From Oscillospiraceae bacterium (GTDB lineage Bacteria > Bacillota > Clostridia > Oscillospirales > Ruminococcaceae), in NCBI GenBank assembly GCA_021200565.1, contig JAJQGJ010000011.1:1-64000 (forward strand): a DNA stretch of 64,000 nt, written 5' to 3'. The first letter of the stretch is position 1; the number at the start of each line of letters is the position of its first letter. Positions 1 through 8,596 of the stretch are shown here, in pieces. The notes below the pieces were generated by a model. It was not told the origin of the DNA and did not search any database. It worked only from the letters and a program-made list of their open reading frames with translations. Made by a program: the position numbers and the translations under genes.

Positions 1-90
1 CCAAGAGGTTTCATACGGGTTCTCTTTAAATTACCTGTAAATACATTATACGAGGGAGTGAACCGGGAAGATGGACACATTCAACGTTGA
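1..90 (+). CDS. C-terminal fragment of an upstream CDS (truncated by window start), unknown product
   Basis: Frame 1 is open from position 1 (PRGFIRVLFKLPVNTLYEGVNREDGHIQR*) and overlaps the start of the next CDS by about 20 nt, as in translationally coupled operons. Confidence 0.4.
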   Translation, partial: PRGFIRVLFKLPVNTLYEGVNREDGHIQR

Positions 91-859
91 GTTTTCAGGG
101 CTCACAATCGAAATTAAAACCCGGTATGAGTATATGAGATGGTTCTGCCGGAATTATCTTTCGGAAACCAAAACTCCCGATTTCTCAATTTATGCCGAAG
201 ACTCAAAGCTTGCAGAGCTCAGGGAATATAACCCCGAAATGCGTGACGAGTATTTAGAGCGTGATGCGCTCTATTCGGTTCTGTCTTCAAAGCTCCCTTA
301 TTATGACCGTGTCATAATCCACGGCGCATGCATTTCCTACAAAGGCAGGGGCTATCTCTTCACTGCCGCAAGCGGAACAGGAAAGTCAACTCATATCAGC
401 CTCTGGAAAAGATACTTAGGCGATGATGTTGGAATCGTAAACGGCGATAAGCCCATCTTCCACATCAAGCCGGACGGCTCTATAACAGCCTATGACACTC
501 CCTGGTGTGGCAAGGAAAGCTGGAACCGAAAGCATAGCGCTGAAATGGCGGGAATCTGCTTCATAAGAAGGCTCGAAGAGGAGGGTGGAGAAAACAGAAT
601 CCGTCCTGTCGACCCTGATGAGGCAATCGCACTCATGCTCCGCCAGATGTTTCATCCGTACTATGAGGAAGCAACTGGACTGATGCTCGAGCTTTTTGGC
701 GAGATTATCTCAAGGCTTCCTATGTATCTTCTTGAATGCGACATTTCAGAGGAAGCTGTCAGGACAAGCTTTGAAGCGCTCACCGGTGAGAAGTATCACC
801 GCTCAGAAAAAGAAACCACAATAGAAGAAATAAACAGATTATGGAGGATGCCAAAATGA
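71..859 (+). CDS. HPr kinase/phosphorylase-like (PEP carboxykinase-fold) protein
   Basis: P-loop AASGTGKSTHISLW; IVNGDKPIFH and TPWCGKE motifs typical of HprK-like proteins that neighbour PqqD; followed by a PqqD gene. Confidence 0.8.
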   Translation: MDTFNVEFSGLTIEIKTRYEYMRWFCRNYLSETKTPDFSIYAEDSKLAELREYNPEMRDEYLERDALYSVLSSKLPYYDRVIIHGACISYKGRGYLFTAASGTGKSTHISLWKRYLGDDVGIVNGDKPIFHIKPDGSITAYDTPWCGKESWNRKHSAEMAGICFIRRLEEEGGENRIRPVDPDEAIALMLRQMFHPYYEEATGLMLELFGEIISRLPMYLLECDISEEAVRTSFEALTGEKYHRSEKETTIEEINRLWRMPK

Positions 860-1134
860 AAATCAAGGATGGCTTTATAATAAGAAAGGTTGCCGGAAAG
901 TATGTTGTAGTCGCTACCGGCGAAGCAAGTAAGAGCTTTCACGGAATGGTCAAGCTGAACGGAACCGCAAAGACCATCTGGGAGGGCTTGGCTGCTGGCA
1001 AAACTCCCGATGAAATCACCGGTGAACTTATGAAGATTAACGGCGCCGAGACCGAGGAAGACCGTTTGAAGATTTCTAATGACGTCCAGTCGATGGTAAA
1101 AGAGATGCAGGACGCCGGCTTCTTAGTAGACTGA
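841..1134 (+). CDS. PqqD family protein (RRE-like)
   Basis: Small winged-helix-like sequence (LNGTAKTIWEGLAAGKTPDEITGELM...) typical of PqqD; overlaps the upstream HprK-like CDS. Confidence 0.8.
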   Translation: MEDAKMKIKDGFIIRKVAGKYVVVATGEASKSFHGMVKLNGTAKTIWEGLAAGKTPDEITGELMKINGAETEEDRLKISNDVQSMVKEMQDAGFLVD

Positions 1135-1143
1135 TCGCTGATT

Positions 1144-1617
1144 ATGGAAAACACAACAAGGCTCAGTGAGCTTGAAAATAACGGCTTCATCGTCATCCCG
1201 ATAAAGGGCGTCAGCATGAACCCTCTTCTTTATAGCTATACTTCTCATGTGATGATAGAAAGGCTTGACGGAAGACCAGAGGTAAACGATGTGGTCTTAT
1301 ATGTCCGTGACGACGGAACCCAGGTGCTCCACCGGATCATCTCCTTCGATGGCGATGTTGCCCTCATCCGGGGCGACAACACCTATTCACTCGAAAGGGT
1401 GCCTCTTTCCGACATAAAGGGCGTCGCAAAGTCATTCTGGCGGAGCGGAAAGAAGAATTCACACGAGATTTCGGTCAATGACCGCTCATATAAGCTCTAT
1501 GTTCGGTTCTGGAATTTCATCTATCCCATAAGAAAGCTCTGGTTCAGGGTAAAAAACAAGCTCAAGCGGATACTGAGGCGAATAATCAAGAGAAAGAATG
1601 TGGAATATGGGAACTAA
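1144..1617 (+). CDS. S24/S26 family peptidase-like protein (signal-peptidase fold, His-type)
   Basis: KGVSMNPLL Ser motif, VLHRIISF (His instead of Lys, SipW/ER-like) and LIRGDNTY motif; strongly cationic C-terminus. Confidence 0.75.
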   Translation: MENTTRLSELENNGFIVIPIKGVSMNPLLYSYTSHVMIERLDGRPEVNDVVLYVRDDGTQVLHRIISFDGDVALIRGDNTYSLERVPLSDIKGVAKSFWRSGKKNSHEISVNDRSYKLYVRFWNFIYPIRKLWFRVKNKLKRILRRIIKRKNVEYGN

Positions 1618-2569
1618 TACCAACCATTTCAGAAGAAATTTAATATTTGCTCTGCTGTCAGTAATAGTTCTAGTCGTATTCTTCGTGATGGCATATAACT
1701 ACAAATCGAGAACCTCTGAGCAGAAAAGCCGACTCGAGGCGGCAGTCGCTGAAGCAAAGCAATATGAGGATGAGGTTACCGAGCTCAAAAGAAGCATCAC
1801 CTCCGCCACAGATGCCCTTTCCGACAAAAGCGACACCGCAAGATTTGTAGTCGGCTATGTCGTATCATCTGAGGAGGATATAGCTACTGCCGAGGCGCAG
1901 GCTGCTGAATACGGCTTCGAGCCGCTTATAGTTTTAGACTGCATCGACGATCTGACCGTTCTTGAAGGCTTAGCGCTCGTTGCCAGCGATGCAGGGCATG
2001 AAATCATGCTGACAGCATCAGTTTTCACGGTTGAAGCTAACGAAACGGTGAAGTCGCTTCTCTCGTATATGTCAGAAAACGGAATCGATTGCGCAGACAT
2101 TTTCCTTCTCCGAAGCGACTATAGCTCCAGCTCGAATGTTGAGCTCGTGATTTCCGACGGCTTCTCGGGCTATACCATCTATAACTCCACTCCCACATCC
2201 GGAATAACGGATGACGGCTATATCACCTTTGACTACTCCTTCCTCACCGTCGACAGCACGTCGCTGACCCGCTTCAGCTCGTCCTACTCAAATCTGGCTT
2301 CGATGGTTGTGGCGATAGAGCTCGACTCTGTCCGTGCCGGAACACTGACCGACAGCTTCATTTCAAAGCTTCTTACCACACTCGCAGCCTACTCCAAAAA
2401 CGATGACTGCGAATTTACGAGTATCGCTGGCGTTGCGGAAAGCCTTCTTGAAGAAAACGAATCCGCAGAGGAAAGATTGCTCGAATACGAAGCCTATGTT
2501 GCAGAATGCGAAGCAAGAATAGACGAGCTCGAGGAAATAATAGCAGAAATCTATTCTCAGCTGGATTAA
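1598..2569 (+). CDS. Membrane-anchored coiled-coil protein of unknown function
   Basis: N-terminal TM (FALLSVIVLVVFFVMAY) followed by coiled coil, long extracytoplasmic domain, C-terminal coiled coil; overlaps the S26 gene. Confidence 0.6.
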   Translation: MWNMGTNTNHFRRNLIFALLSVIVLVVFFVMAYNYKSRTSEQKSRLEAAVAEAKQYEDEVTELKRSITSATDALSDKSDTARFVVGYVVSSEEDIATAEAQAAEYGFEPLIVLDCIDDLTVLEGLALVASDAGHEIMLTASVFTVEANETVKSLLSYMSENGIDCADIFLLRSDYSSSSNVELVISDGFSGYTIYNSTPTSGITDDGYITFDYSFLTVDSTSLTRFSSSYSNLASMVVAIELDSVRAGTLTDSFISKLLTTLAAYSKNDDCEFTSIAGVAESLLEENESAEERLLEYEAYVAECEARIDELEEIIAEIYSQLD

Positions 2570-2588
2570 CAAGCTACCATAAAAAATC

Positions 2589-2630
2589 AGCCTCATTTCT
2601 CACTTTTTCAGGAATGGGGCTTTGTTTTTT
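2589..2630 (+). terminator. Rho-independent terminator
   Basis: AGCCTCATTTC...GGAATGGGGCT stem followed by TTGTTTTTT. Confidence 0.7.
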
Positions 2631-2694
2631 AAGCATAATAAGTTGATTTATGTCGGAAAAGGTGGTATAATCTATGGAAATAAGGGGTGATATT

Positions 2695-4731
2695 ATGGAA
2701 ACGAAAAAGGTCGTTTCAGATTCCAATCAAAAACCCGGCAAAGCGAAAGGCTCGGTCACGCCTGGCAGAATTGCCGCCGTCGCTTTGCTTACACTGATAC
2801 TTCTCTACCTTGCGGGAGCAAGAGCCTTTGGTCTTCCTGCGCCGTTTCTTGAGGGAAATGTGTCCGTCATGTCTCTTGTGCGGCTTGCTCTTTTCGTTCC
2901 GATTCTCTTTCTTGGAAGGGAGATTTACATCCGTGGCTTCGCAAGGCTTGTGAAATTCAATCCGAATATAGAAAGCCTCGCAACGGTAGCAACGACGCTT
3001 GCAACCGCCACATCGTTCTATTCGCTAATCATGATAGTTATAAGCTATGAAGAGTATGCCGACAGAATTCATTTCGAGGCGTGTGCCGTTATAATTCTTT
3101 TCATGATGATAGGGGAGTATCTCGAAGAAAGGATGAACAAGGAGAAAGGCTCAACTGCCGACAAGCTTGGCGAGCTGTTTCCTGAAAATGTAACGGTTGT
3201 GAGAAACCACGTTGAGCAGACTGTTTCGATTTCTGAAATCTCAGTCGGTGATATGATTCTGGTGCAGCCTGGCGAGAGCTTTCCGTGCGACGGTACCGTG
3301 GTTTCCGGAAGAGCAGGCGTCGACGAAAGCCTTCTGACCGGTGAAGCGATACCGGTTGAAAAGACCTCTGACGACAAGGTTTTTGCTGGAACCGTCTGCC
3401 GGAGCGGATTTATAACAATCAGAGCTGAAGCTCTCGGCAGCGATACGAGCCTCGGCAGGATGATTTCAGCTGCCAGAAATGCGGAAGCGGTCAAAAGCAC
3501 CGATTCAAAGGTCTACACCCACCTTCAGAGAAATGAGAGAGTTTATTCTCTCTGCTCAGTAGGCGTTGCAATTCTCACGTTCTTCATCTGGCTGATGGCT
3601 TCAAAGGATTTCGGGCGCTCGCTCGAAGCAGTTGAAAGAATGCTTCTCACCTCCTGCCCGTGCGCATCACTGTTTGCGGTCCCGTTTGCGGTTAACTCAG
3701 CGGTCTCAAGAGGCGAGAGGGAGGGCATTGTCTACAAAAGCCCGTCAGCACTTGAAAAAATCGAGTCGGTCAATACCATCGTGATGGACAAGACCGGCGT
3801 CATAACCGTCGGGAAGCCGTTCGTGACCGACGTGATTCCGTTCGGAACGGATGCCGCCACGGTTGTCATAATAGCAGCTTCGCTTGAATCCCATTCGACT
3901 CACCCGATAGCCTCAGCGGTTTTGGATTATGCCAAGAAGAACGACATCGAGCCGATGGACTGTGATGTTTTCGAATCGGTTGAGGGCTTCGGAGTGAAGG
4001 GAGTTATAGAAGAGGACAGCGTTTCTGTCGGCAGAGCTGATGCTATATTCACAGGCGAATTTGAGGGCTATGCCGCAATCTGCCAGCCTCTTACTGAGCA
4101 GGGCAAAACGATAGCCGCCGTCACCAAAAACGGCTCTCCGATAGGAGTCGTTGCATTCCAGGACAAGCTCAAGCCGACGAGTAAGGCAGGAATTGAACGT
4201 CTTGCCAGGCTTGGCATAAGGACGATAATGGTCACCGGCGACAGCGAGGGAACCGGAACGTCGGTGGCGGAAGAGGTCGAAGTATACGACCGCGCAGAAA
4301 ACGTGACGCCTTCTCAGAAAGCCGACATGATACGCAAGCTTCGCTATGGCGGAAGAACCGTCGCAATGATAGGCGACAGCTCGAATGACGCCCTTGCTCT
4401 CGCAGCAGCGGATGTCGCAATTTCCATGAAGGATGCTTCCGACGTCGCACTCGAGGCAAGCGAAATAATTCTTCTCAAGAACGACCTGAGAGACGCTTCA
4501 GCCGCCGTCAGAATCTCATCTGAAACGAAAAAGACAATCTCATCAAACTTCCTCTTCGGAATGATATTCAACGCCGTAACCGTCCCGATAATGGCGTTCT
4601 CGCCGCTTTTCATCCAGAACTCCACGGTAGATGCGTTCATCTGTGCTGTCTGCCTCATAGTCTCTACCGCCGCCGTCCTGGTCAACAGCGTCAGAATCAA
4701 AAAGATGGACCTCACCGCCGCAAAGGACTGA
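2695..4731 (+). CDS. Heavy-metal P1B-type ATPase (divergent)
   Basis: CPC motif in TM (TSCPCASLF), TGEAIPVEK, MDKTGVIT, SHSTHPIA, GDSSNDALAL. Start chosen at ATG 2695 after AGGGGTGA RBS rather than 2674. Confidence 0.85.
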   Translation: METKKVVSDSNQKPGKAKGSVTPGRIAAVALLTLILLYLAGARAFGLPAPFLEGNVSVMSLVRLALFVPILFLGREIYIRGFARLVKFNPNIESLATVATTLATATSFYSLIMIVISYEEYADRIHFEACAVIILFMMIGEYLEERMNKEKGSTADKLGELFPENVTVVRNHVEQTVSISEISVGDMILVQPGESFPCDGTVVSGRAGVDESLLTGEAIPVEKTSDDKVFAGTVCRSGFITIRAEALGSDTSLGRMISAARNAEAVKSTDSKVYTHLQRNERVYSLCSVGVAILTFFIWLMASKDFGRSLEAVERMLLTSCPCASLFAVPFAVNSAVSRGEREGIVYKSPSALEKIESVNTIVMDKTGVITVGKPFVTDVIPFGTDAATVVIIAASLESHSTHPIASAVLDYAKKNDIEPMDCDVFESVEGFGVKGVIEEDSVSVGRADAIFTGEFEGYAAICQPLTEQGKTIAAVTKNGSPIGVVAFQDKLKPTSKAGIERLARLGIRTIMVTGDSEGTGTSVAEEVEVYDRAENVTPSQKADMIRKLRYGGRTVAMIGDSSNDALALAAADVAISMKDASDVALEASEIILLKNDLRDASAAVRISSETKKTISSNFLFGMIFNAVTVPIMAFSPLFIQNSTVDAFICAVCLIVSTAAVLVNSVRIKKMDLTAAKD

Positions 4732-4748
4732 CAAATTGAGCATAGTAA

Positions 4749-4774
4749 ACCCCTCCTGGGATTCCGGGAGGGGT
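4749..4774. terminator. Bidirectional terminator between convergent genes
   Basis: ACCCCTCCTGG-GATT-CCGGGAGGGGT near-perfect stem. Confidence 0.7.
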
Positions 4775-4780
4775 ATTATA

Positions 4781-5431
4781 TCAAACCAAAACTTTTGGTT
4801 TACTTTCTTTTAGCTTGTCATCAAGCAATGACAGAATTTCATCTGACAACGATTCAACAGGCGTGGAATTATCTGAGTATAGAAGCTCGGAATACTTTTT
4901 ATCATCATTGCCTTTTGCAAATATGTGAGTCACAGCGTATATGGATTTGCTTCTTGAAAAGCAGTCGCCGTCCCTGAGAGACTGTACAACATAGCCGTCG
5001 CTTAATTCTTCACCGTTTACATTTTTATCCCTGTTTAAACAAAGTGTGAATTTGAGGTCGGTTGTCCCGAATTTATATGACATTGTGTCCGTTTCTATCT
5101 CTTCCAGCATTATGCATTCAGAGGTAGCCATTTTTGCAACATCATCAATGTGTTTCAGTTTCCTCACGCACAAGTCAAAAATGTGGTGAGAATCAAAGCC
5201 AATGTCATTTTCAGTCAGTTTTCCTTTAACGGCATTGCTGTAAAAAGCCTTGGCTGACAAATTAGTGTATACTCCGGTCAGATGCCTGAAATTAGCGGTT
5301 TTGTAGATAACTTCAATATATCTCCCGTCAAATACATACATGAACTTTCTTCCAACGAGATGTTTCTTGTAGGTTATCGCTGAGTCTTTAATCAGCTGTA
5401 CTATTGCTTTTCTGTCATGACTTATAGTCAT
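4781..5431 (-). CDS. PBECR4-like (phage barnase-EndoU-ColicinE5/D-RelE-like) putative nuclease domain protein
   Basis: Conserved-looking core ANFRHLTGVYTNLSAKAFYSNAVKGKL...IGFD remembered from PBECR4 proteins. Start taken as MTISHD (5431) because the upstream extension crosses the ncRNA terminator. Confidence 0.6.
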   Translation of the reverse strand: MTISHDRKAIVQLIKDSAITYKKHLVGRKFMYVFDGRYIEVIYKTANFRHLTGVYTNLSAKAFYSNAVKGKLTENDIGFDSHHIFDLCVRKLKHIDDVAKMATSECIMLEEIETDTMSYKFGTTDLKFTLCLNRDKNVNGEELSDGYVVQSLRDGDCFSRSKSIYAVTHIFAKGNDDKKYSELLYSDNSTPVESLSDEILSLLDDKLKESKPKVLV

Positions 5432-5465
5432 CGTTTTGCGTCCAATCTGGTTGTAGTAAAAGAAA

Positions 5466-5490
5466 AAGCCGGATAACATCACGTCATCCG
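5466..5490 (-). terminator. Rho-independent terminator of the small RNA / attenuator before the PBECR4-like CDS
   Basis: GCCGGAT GACGTGATGTT ATCCGGC followed by TTTTTCTTTT on the minus strand. Confidence 0.75.
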
Positions 5491-5708
5491 GCAGTTGTAA
5501 GCAAATCAGCGGTTTTATGCTGGCTGTCAGCCTCAATGTCCTTCCGAACATCTAATCAGTCGCCGAAATCATTAAGTCCCCGGCGCGGACTGCATCTGTA
5601 ACCGGATGCAAGGTTAAGCAATCGGTGATTGCTTGGCTGTGGGTTTCACCCTGTCCCACATACAGTACAGCTTTTTCGTGCCGCCACACGAGAAGCATCT
5701 CTGCTTCT
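5466..5708 (-). ncRNA. Structured small RNA (~240 nt) with own promoter and terminator; raiA-motif RNA is one candidate identity, not verified
   Basis: Series of near-perfect hairpins on the minus strand: AGAAGCA-GAGA-TGCTTCT, TCGTG-TGGCGG-CACGA, GTGGG..CCCAC, AAGCAATC-ACC-GATTGCTT, TGCATC..GATGCA, AGTCC..GGACT, ATGTTC-GGAA-GGACAT, GGCT-GAC-AGCC, ending in terminator GCCGGAT..ATCCGGC-TTTTT. Confidence 0.65.
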
Positions 5709-5714
5709 ATGTAT

Positions 5715-5743
5715 ATTGTAGCATATTTTGCCCGCAATATCAA
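5715..5743 (-). promoter_or_regulatory. Sigma70-type promoter of the small RNA
   Basis: TTGATA - 17 nt - TACAAT on the minus strand, about 7 nt upstream of the first hairpin. Confidence 0.7.
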
Positions 5744-5784
5744 GAGCTTTTTTGACAATATCAAAATTTATTTTTCTCTTGTCA

Positions 5785-6255
5785 TTACTTACACCTATAC
5801 CTTACCTGCCTGAACCGGATTCCGTCATCTTCTCCCTCAGCCGACACCTCAGCCTGATACTTGGATTTGTCGAATTCAGGGAAATATGCATCCGCTTCGG
5901 GGCATTCTGCATCAATTTCCGTCAGAACGAGTTCATCTGCAAGCTCTAAAGCCTGCGAGTAAATCTGTGCTCCGCCGATGACGCAGCAGTCGTGCCCGCA
6001 GAGCTTAAGCGCTTCCTCAAGCGAGCCTGCAATTTCAACGCCATCTATATCAAGAGACTTATCTCTGGAGACCACAATGTTTCTTCTCTTCGGAAGAGGT
6101 CCTCCTATCGAAAGATACGTCAGCCTGCCCATTATAACCGTCTGTCCAAGGGTTTCAGCACGAAACAGCTTCATGTCAGTCGGAAGGTGCCATATAAGCG
6201 AATTGTTTTGCCCAAGCTCACGGTTTCTGCCAATCGCCGCAACAATCTTGATCAT
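5785..6255 (-). CDS. folA: Dihydrofolate reductase
   Basis: MIKIVAAIGRNRELGQNNSLIWHLPTDMKLFR...VIMGRLTY...IGGPLPKRRNIVVSR; adjacent to thyA. Confidence 0.9.
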   Translation of the reverse strand: MIKIVAAIGRNRELGQNNSLIWHLPTDMKLFRAETLGQTVIMGRLTYLSIGGPLPKRRNIVVSRDKSLDIDGVEIAGSLEEALKLCGHDCCVIGGAQIYSQALELADELVLTEIDAECPEADAYFPEFDKSKYQAEVSAEGEDDGIRFRQVRYRCK

Positions 6256-6266
6256 ATATAGTCTCC

Positions 6267-7172
6267 TCACTGCGCAATCGGGAACGAAATCCTTCCCATA
6301 TGCTGGTAACCAACTAGCTTAACGTCCTTGCATTCCGCCGAATTGTCGAACTTGTAGAAGTCATCGACCTCGGGATTCAGCCAGAGCTTTGGTGCCGGAT
6401 ACCCGCCGCCGTTCTCGTCGTAACGCCTTATCTGCTCATCAACGCCTGAAATCTGGTTGACATAGATGTGCGCATCCTTAATCGACCAGTCGATAGTTCC
6501 GGGTTTAAGCCCTGTAACTTGTGCAAGCATACAGAGAAGCACCGAATATTGGGTGACGTTGAATGGAAGCCCCAGAGGAACGTCGCAGCTTCTCTGGTGA
6601 ACCCAGGCGTTAAGCCTGCCGTCGGTCACGTCCCACTCGCTGCTCCATACGCAGGAGGGCAGAACCGCAGTCTCAAGATAGTCGTTCTGCCAAAGAGACA
6701 TCACCATTCTGCGGTCAGTCTGATTCGTTTTAAGTTTATTTATTAGCTCATCAATAAGTCCGAATTTATGGACAATCCAGCCATAGGCTGTGCCGATAGT
6801 ATGCGCCCACTTCCTGCCGAATTCTTTTTTTACCTCTTTTTTAGTAAGACCCCCGTTTCCATCGGGAACCATTTGGGTGGCAGTCCAGAAGCCATCATCG
6901 TCAATCTCCCATTCGTTCCAGATGTTGACGTTTCTTTCTTGTAGCCACCTGACGTCGTTCGACTGTGCCTGGTAAATCCAGAGCATCTCGAGAACCGCCT
7001 GGCGGATAAAGAGCTGCTTGGTGGCCAGTATCGGGAATTCCTCGCCGATATTGAGAGAAAAGTGCCATGCTGGAATCTTTATTGAGTTGACACCGGTGCG
7101 GTTTTCAACCTCGATTCCATCAGCTCTTATTTTCTTGAGAAGCCGGACATATTCATCATCCCACATTGACAT
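6267..7172 (-). CDS. thyA: Thymidylate synthase
   Basis: LPSCVW, QRSCDVPLGLPFNVTQYS, KDAHIYVNQ motifs; start at MSMWDDEY. Confidence 0.9.
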   Translation of the reverse strand: MSMWDDEYVRLLKKIRADGIEVENRTGVNSIKIPAWHFSLNIGEEFPILATKQLFIRQAVLEMLWIYQAQSNDVRWLQERNVNIWNEWEIDDDGFWTATQMVPDGNGGLTKKEVKKEFGRKWAHTIGTAYGWIVHKFGLIDELINKLKTNQTDRRMVMSLWQNDYLETAVLPSCVWSSEWDVTDGRLNAWVHQRSCDVPLGLPFNVTQYSVLLCMLAQVTGLKPGTIDWSIKDAHIYVNQISGVDEQIRRYDENGGGYPAPKLWLNPEVDDFYKFDNSAECKDVKLVGYQHMGRISFPIAQ

Positions 7173-7368
7173 GCTTGACACCTCGCATTCTGTAATTATT
7201 ATAGCATGACTCTGTTTTAAAAGCAAGACATAAGAATAATACTGTCTGTAAATTCCCAAAAACCGTGATAAAATTTTGAGTTTTGTGCAAATTGCCTCTG
7301 GAATTTTGGTGAGAAATGTGTTATAATTAACTCATAGTAATTGAATTTGAGACAGTAAAGAGGTAGTA

Positions 7369-7878
7369 ATGATGTTTTGCGTGAATGATTACGTTGTCTA
7401 TGGCAACGAAGGCGTTTGCAAGGTGGAGGACATCGGCAAGCCCTCAATATCGGGGCTGGACAAGCAGAAGGAGTATTATACTCTCGTGCCGTTTTACAGA
7501 AAGGGCAAAATCTACACACCGACAGACTCAACGATTCTTATGCGTAAGGTCATAACGAAGGAAAACGCCGAGGCACTGATTTCAAGAATAACCGAGATAA
7601 GCCCTACACTGGATGTCCCGAGGGACTCAAAGCTTGCCATGGAGTTTTACAAGAGCCTTGTCAAGACCCATGAATGCGAAAAGCTCATCAGCATTATAAA
7701 GCATGTCTTCGAGAAGCAGAAGACGCTTGTCGCCGAGAAGAAGAATGTTCCGGCAGTGGACTTGAGGTACATGAAGATTGCCGAGGATATGCTCTATGGC
7801 GAACTCGGCTTTGCACTGAACATAAAGCCCACTGACGTCAGAGGATATATTATCAGAAGCTGCGAGATGGAGGGGTGA
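7369..7878 (+). CDS. CarD family transcriptional regulator
   Basis: NDYVVYGNEGVCKVEDIG...YYTLVPFYRKGKIYTPTDS...LMRKVITKEEA-like CarD/CdnL N-domain. Confidence 0.85.
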   Translation: MMFCVNDYVVYGNEGVCKVEDIGKPSISGLDKQKEYYTLVPFYRKGKIYTPTDSTILMRKVITKENAEALISRITEISPTLDVPRDSKLAMEFYKSLVKTHECEKLISIIKHVFEKQKTLVAEKKNVPAVDLRYMKIAEDMLYGELGFALNIKPTDVRGYIIRSCEMEG

Positions 7879-7968
7879 CCCCTCAGTCAGCAGGTGTTCG
7901 CCCTGCGGGCTCGCACACCTCTCAGTCAGCTTCGCTGACAGCTCCCCTAAGCTTAGGGGAGCCATTTT
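7873..7968. repeat. Dispersed palindromic repeat, copy a
   Basis: CTCAGTCAGCTTCGCTGACAGCTCCCC..GGGGAGCC; same building blocks as other copies in the window. Confidence 0.75.
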
Positions 7969-7999
7969 TTTATTCTCTCAAAGGTTTCATAGAAGTGAA

Positions 8000-8110
8000 A
8001 AAAAGCCTCCCCTGTCAAGGGGAGGACAGGTAGGCTTGCCTACCTGAGACCGCCGGCGTAAGCCGGTGGTGGAGGGGTGTGCGAGCCAAAGGCGAGCGCA
8101 TCTCCGCAGG
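8000..8110. repeat. Dispersed palindromic repeat, copy b
   Basis: AAGCCTCCCCTGTCAAGGGGAGG...GGAGGGGTGTGCGAGCC. Confidence 0.65.
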
Positions 8111-8113
8111 CGC

Positions 8114-8596
8114 TTATTTGTGATACTTCACCCCATTATTAATCGTCAACGCTCTGTAAATCTGCTCCGTCAGCACCACTCTTGCAAGCTGATGTGGAAG
8201 TGTCATCCTTGACATAGAAATTCTCAGTTTGCAGGATTTTTTGACTGTGTCGGAAAGCCCGAATGAGCTTCCGATGAAGAAATTGATGTTTGAGAAGCCA
8301 TTGACTCCTGTGGAGTCGATTTCTTTGGCAAGCTCTTCGCTCGAAATAAGCTTTCCCTCAACGCACATTGCAATATTATAAGAGCCTTTCCTGTCAAGAT
8401 AAGGCTGCATGAGCTTTGCTTCCGATTGGAGTGCCAGGGCTATCTCGGCATCAGACGGATTGTCGCTGAGCCTCGACTCGGGGAGTTCAATTATCTCAAA
8501 ATGAGCAAATCTCGAAATTCTCTTCGAGTATTCCTGGATGGCTTCCCGCCAGTAGCTTTCTTTCAGCTTTCCAACGGCGATAACCGAGATATTCAT
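8114..8596 (-). CDS. rlmH: 23S rRNA (pseudouridine1915-N3)-methyltransferase RlmH
   Basis: MNISVIAVGKLKESYWREAIQEYSKRISRFAHFEIIELPE; FFIGSSFGLSD; MTLPHQLARVVLTEQIYRA. Confidence 0.95.
   Translation of the reverse strand: MNISVIAVGKLKESYWREAIQEYSKRISRFAHFEIIELPESRLSDNPSDAEIALALQSEAKLMQPYLDRKGSYNIAMCVEGKLISSEELAKEIDSTGVNGFSNINFFIGSSFGLSDTVKKSCKLRISMSRMTLPHQLARVVLTEQIYRALTINNGVKYHK

Noticed and set aside
5552-5764. 70-aa minus-strand ORF upstream of the PBECR4-like gene
   Set aside because: Lies across a promoter and a chain of near-perfect hairpins; better explained as a structured RNA than a protein.
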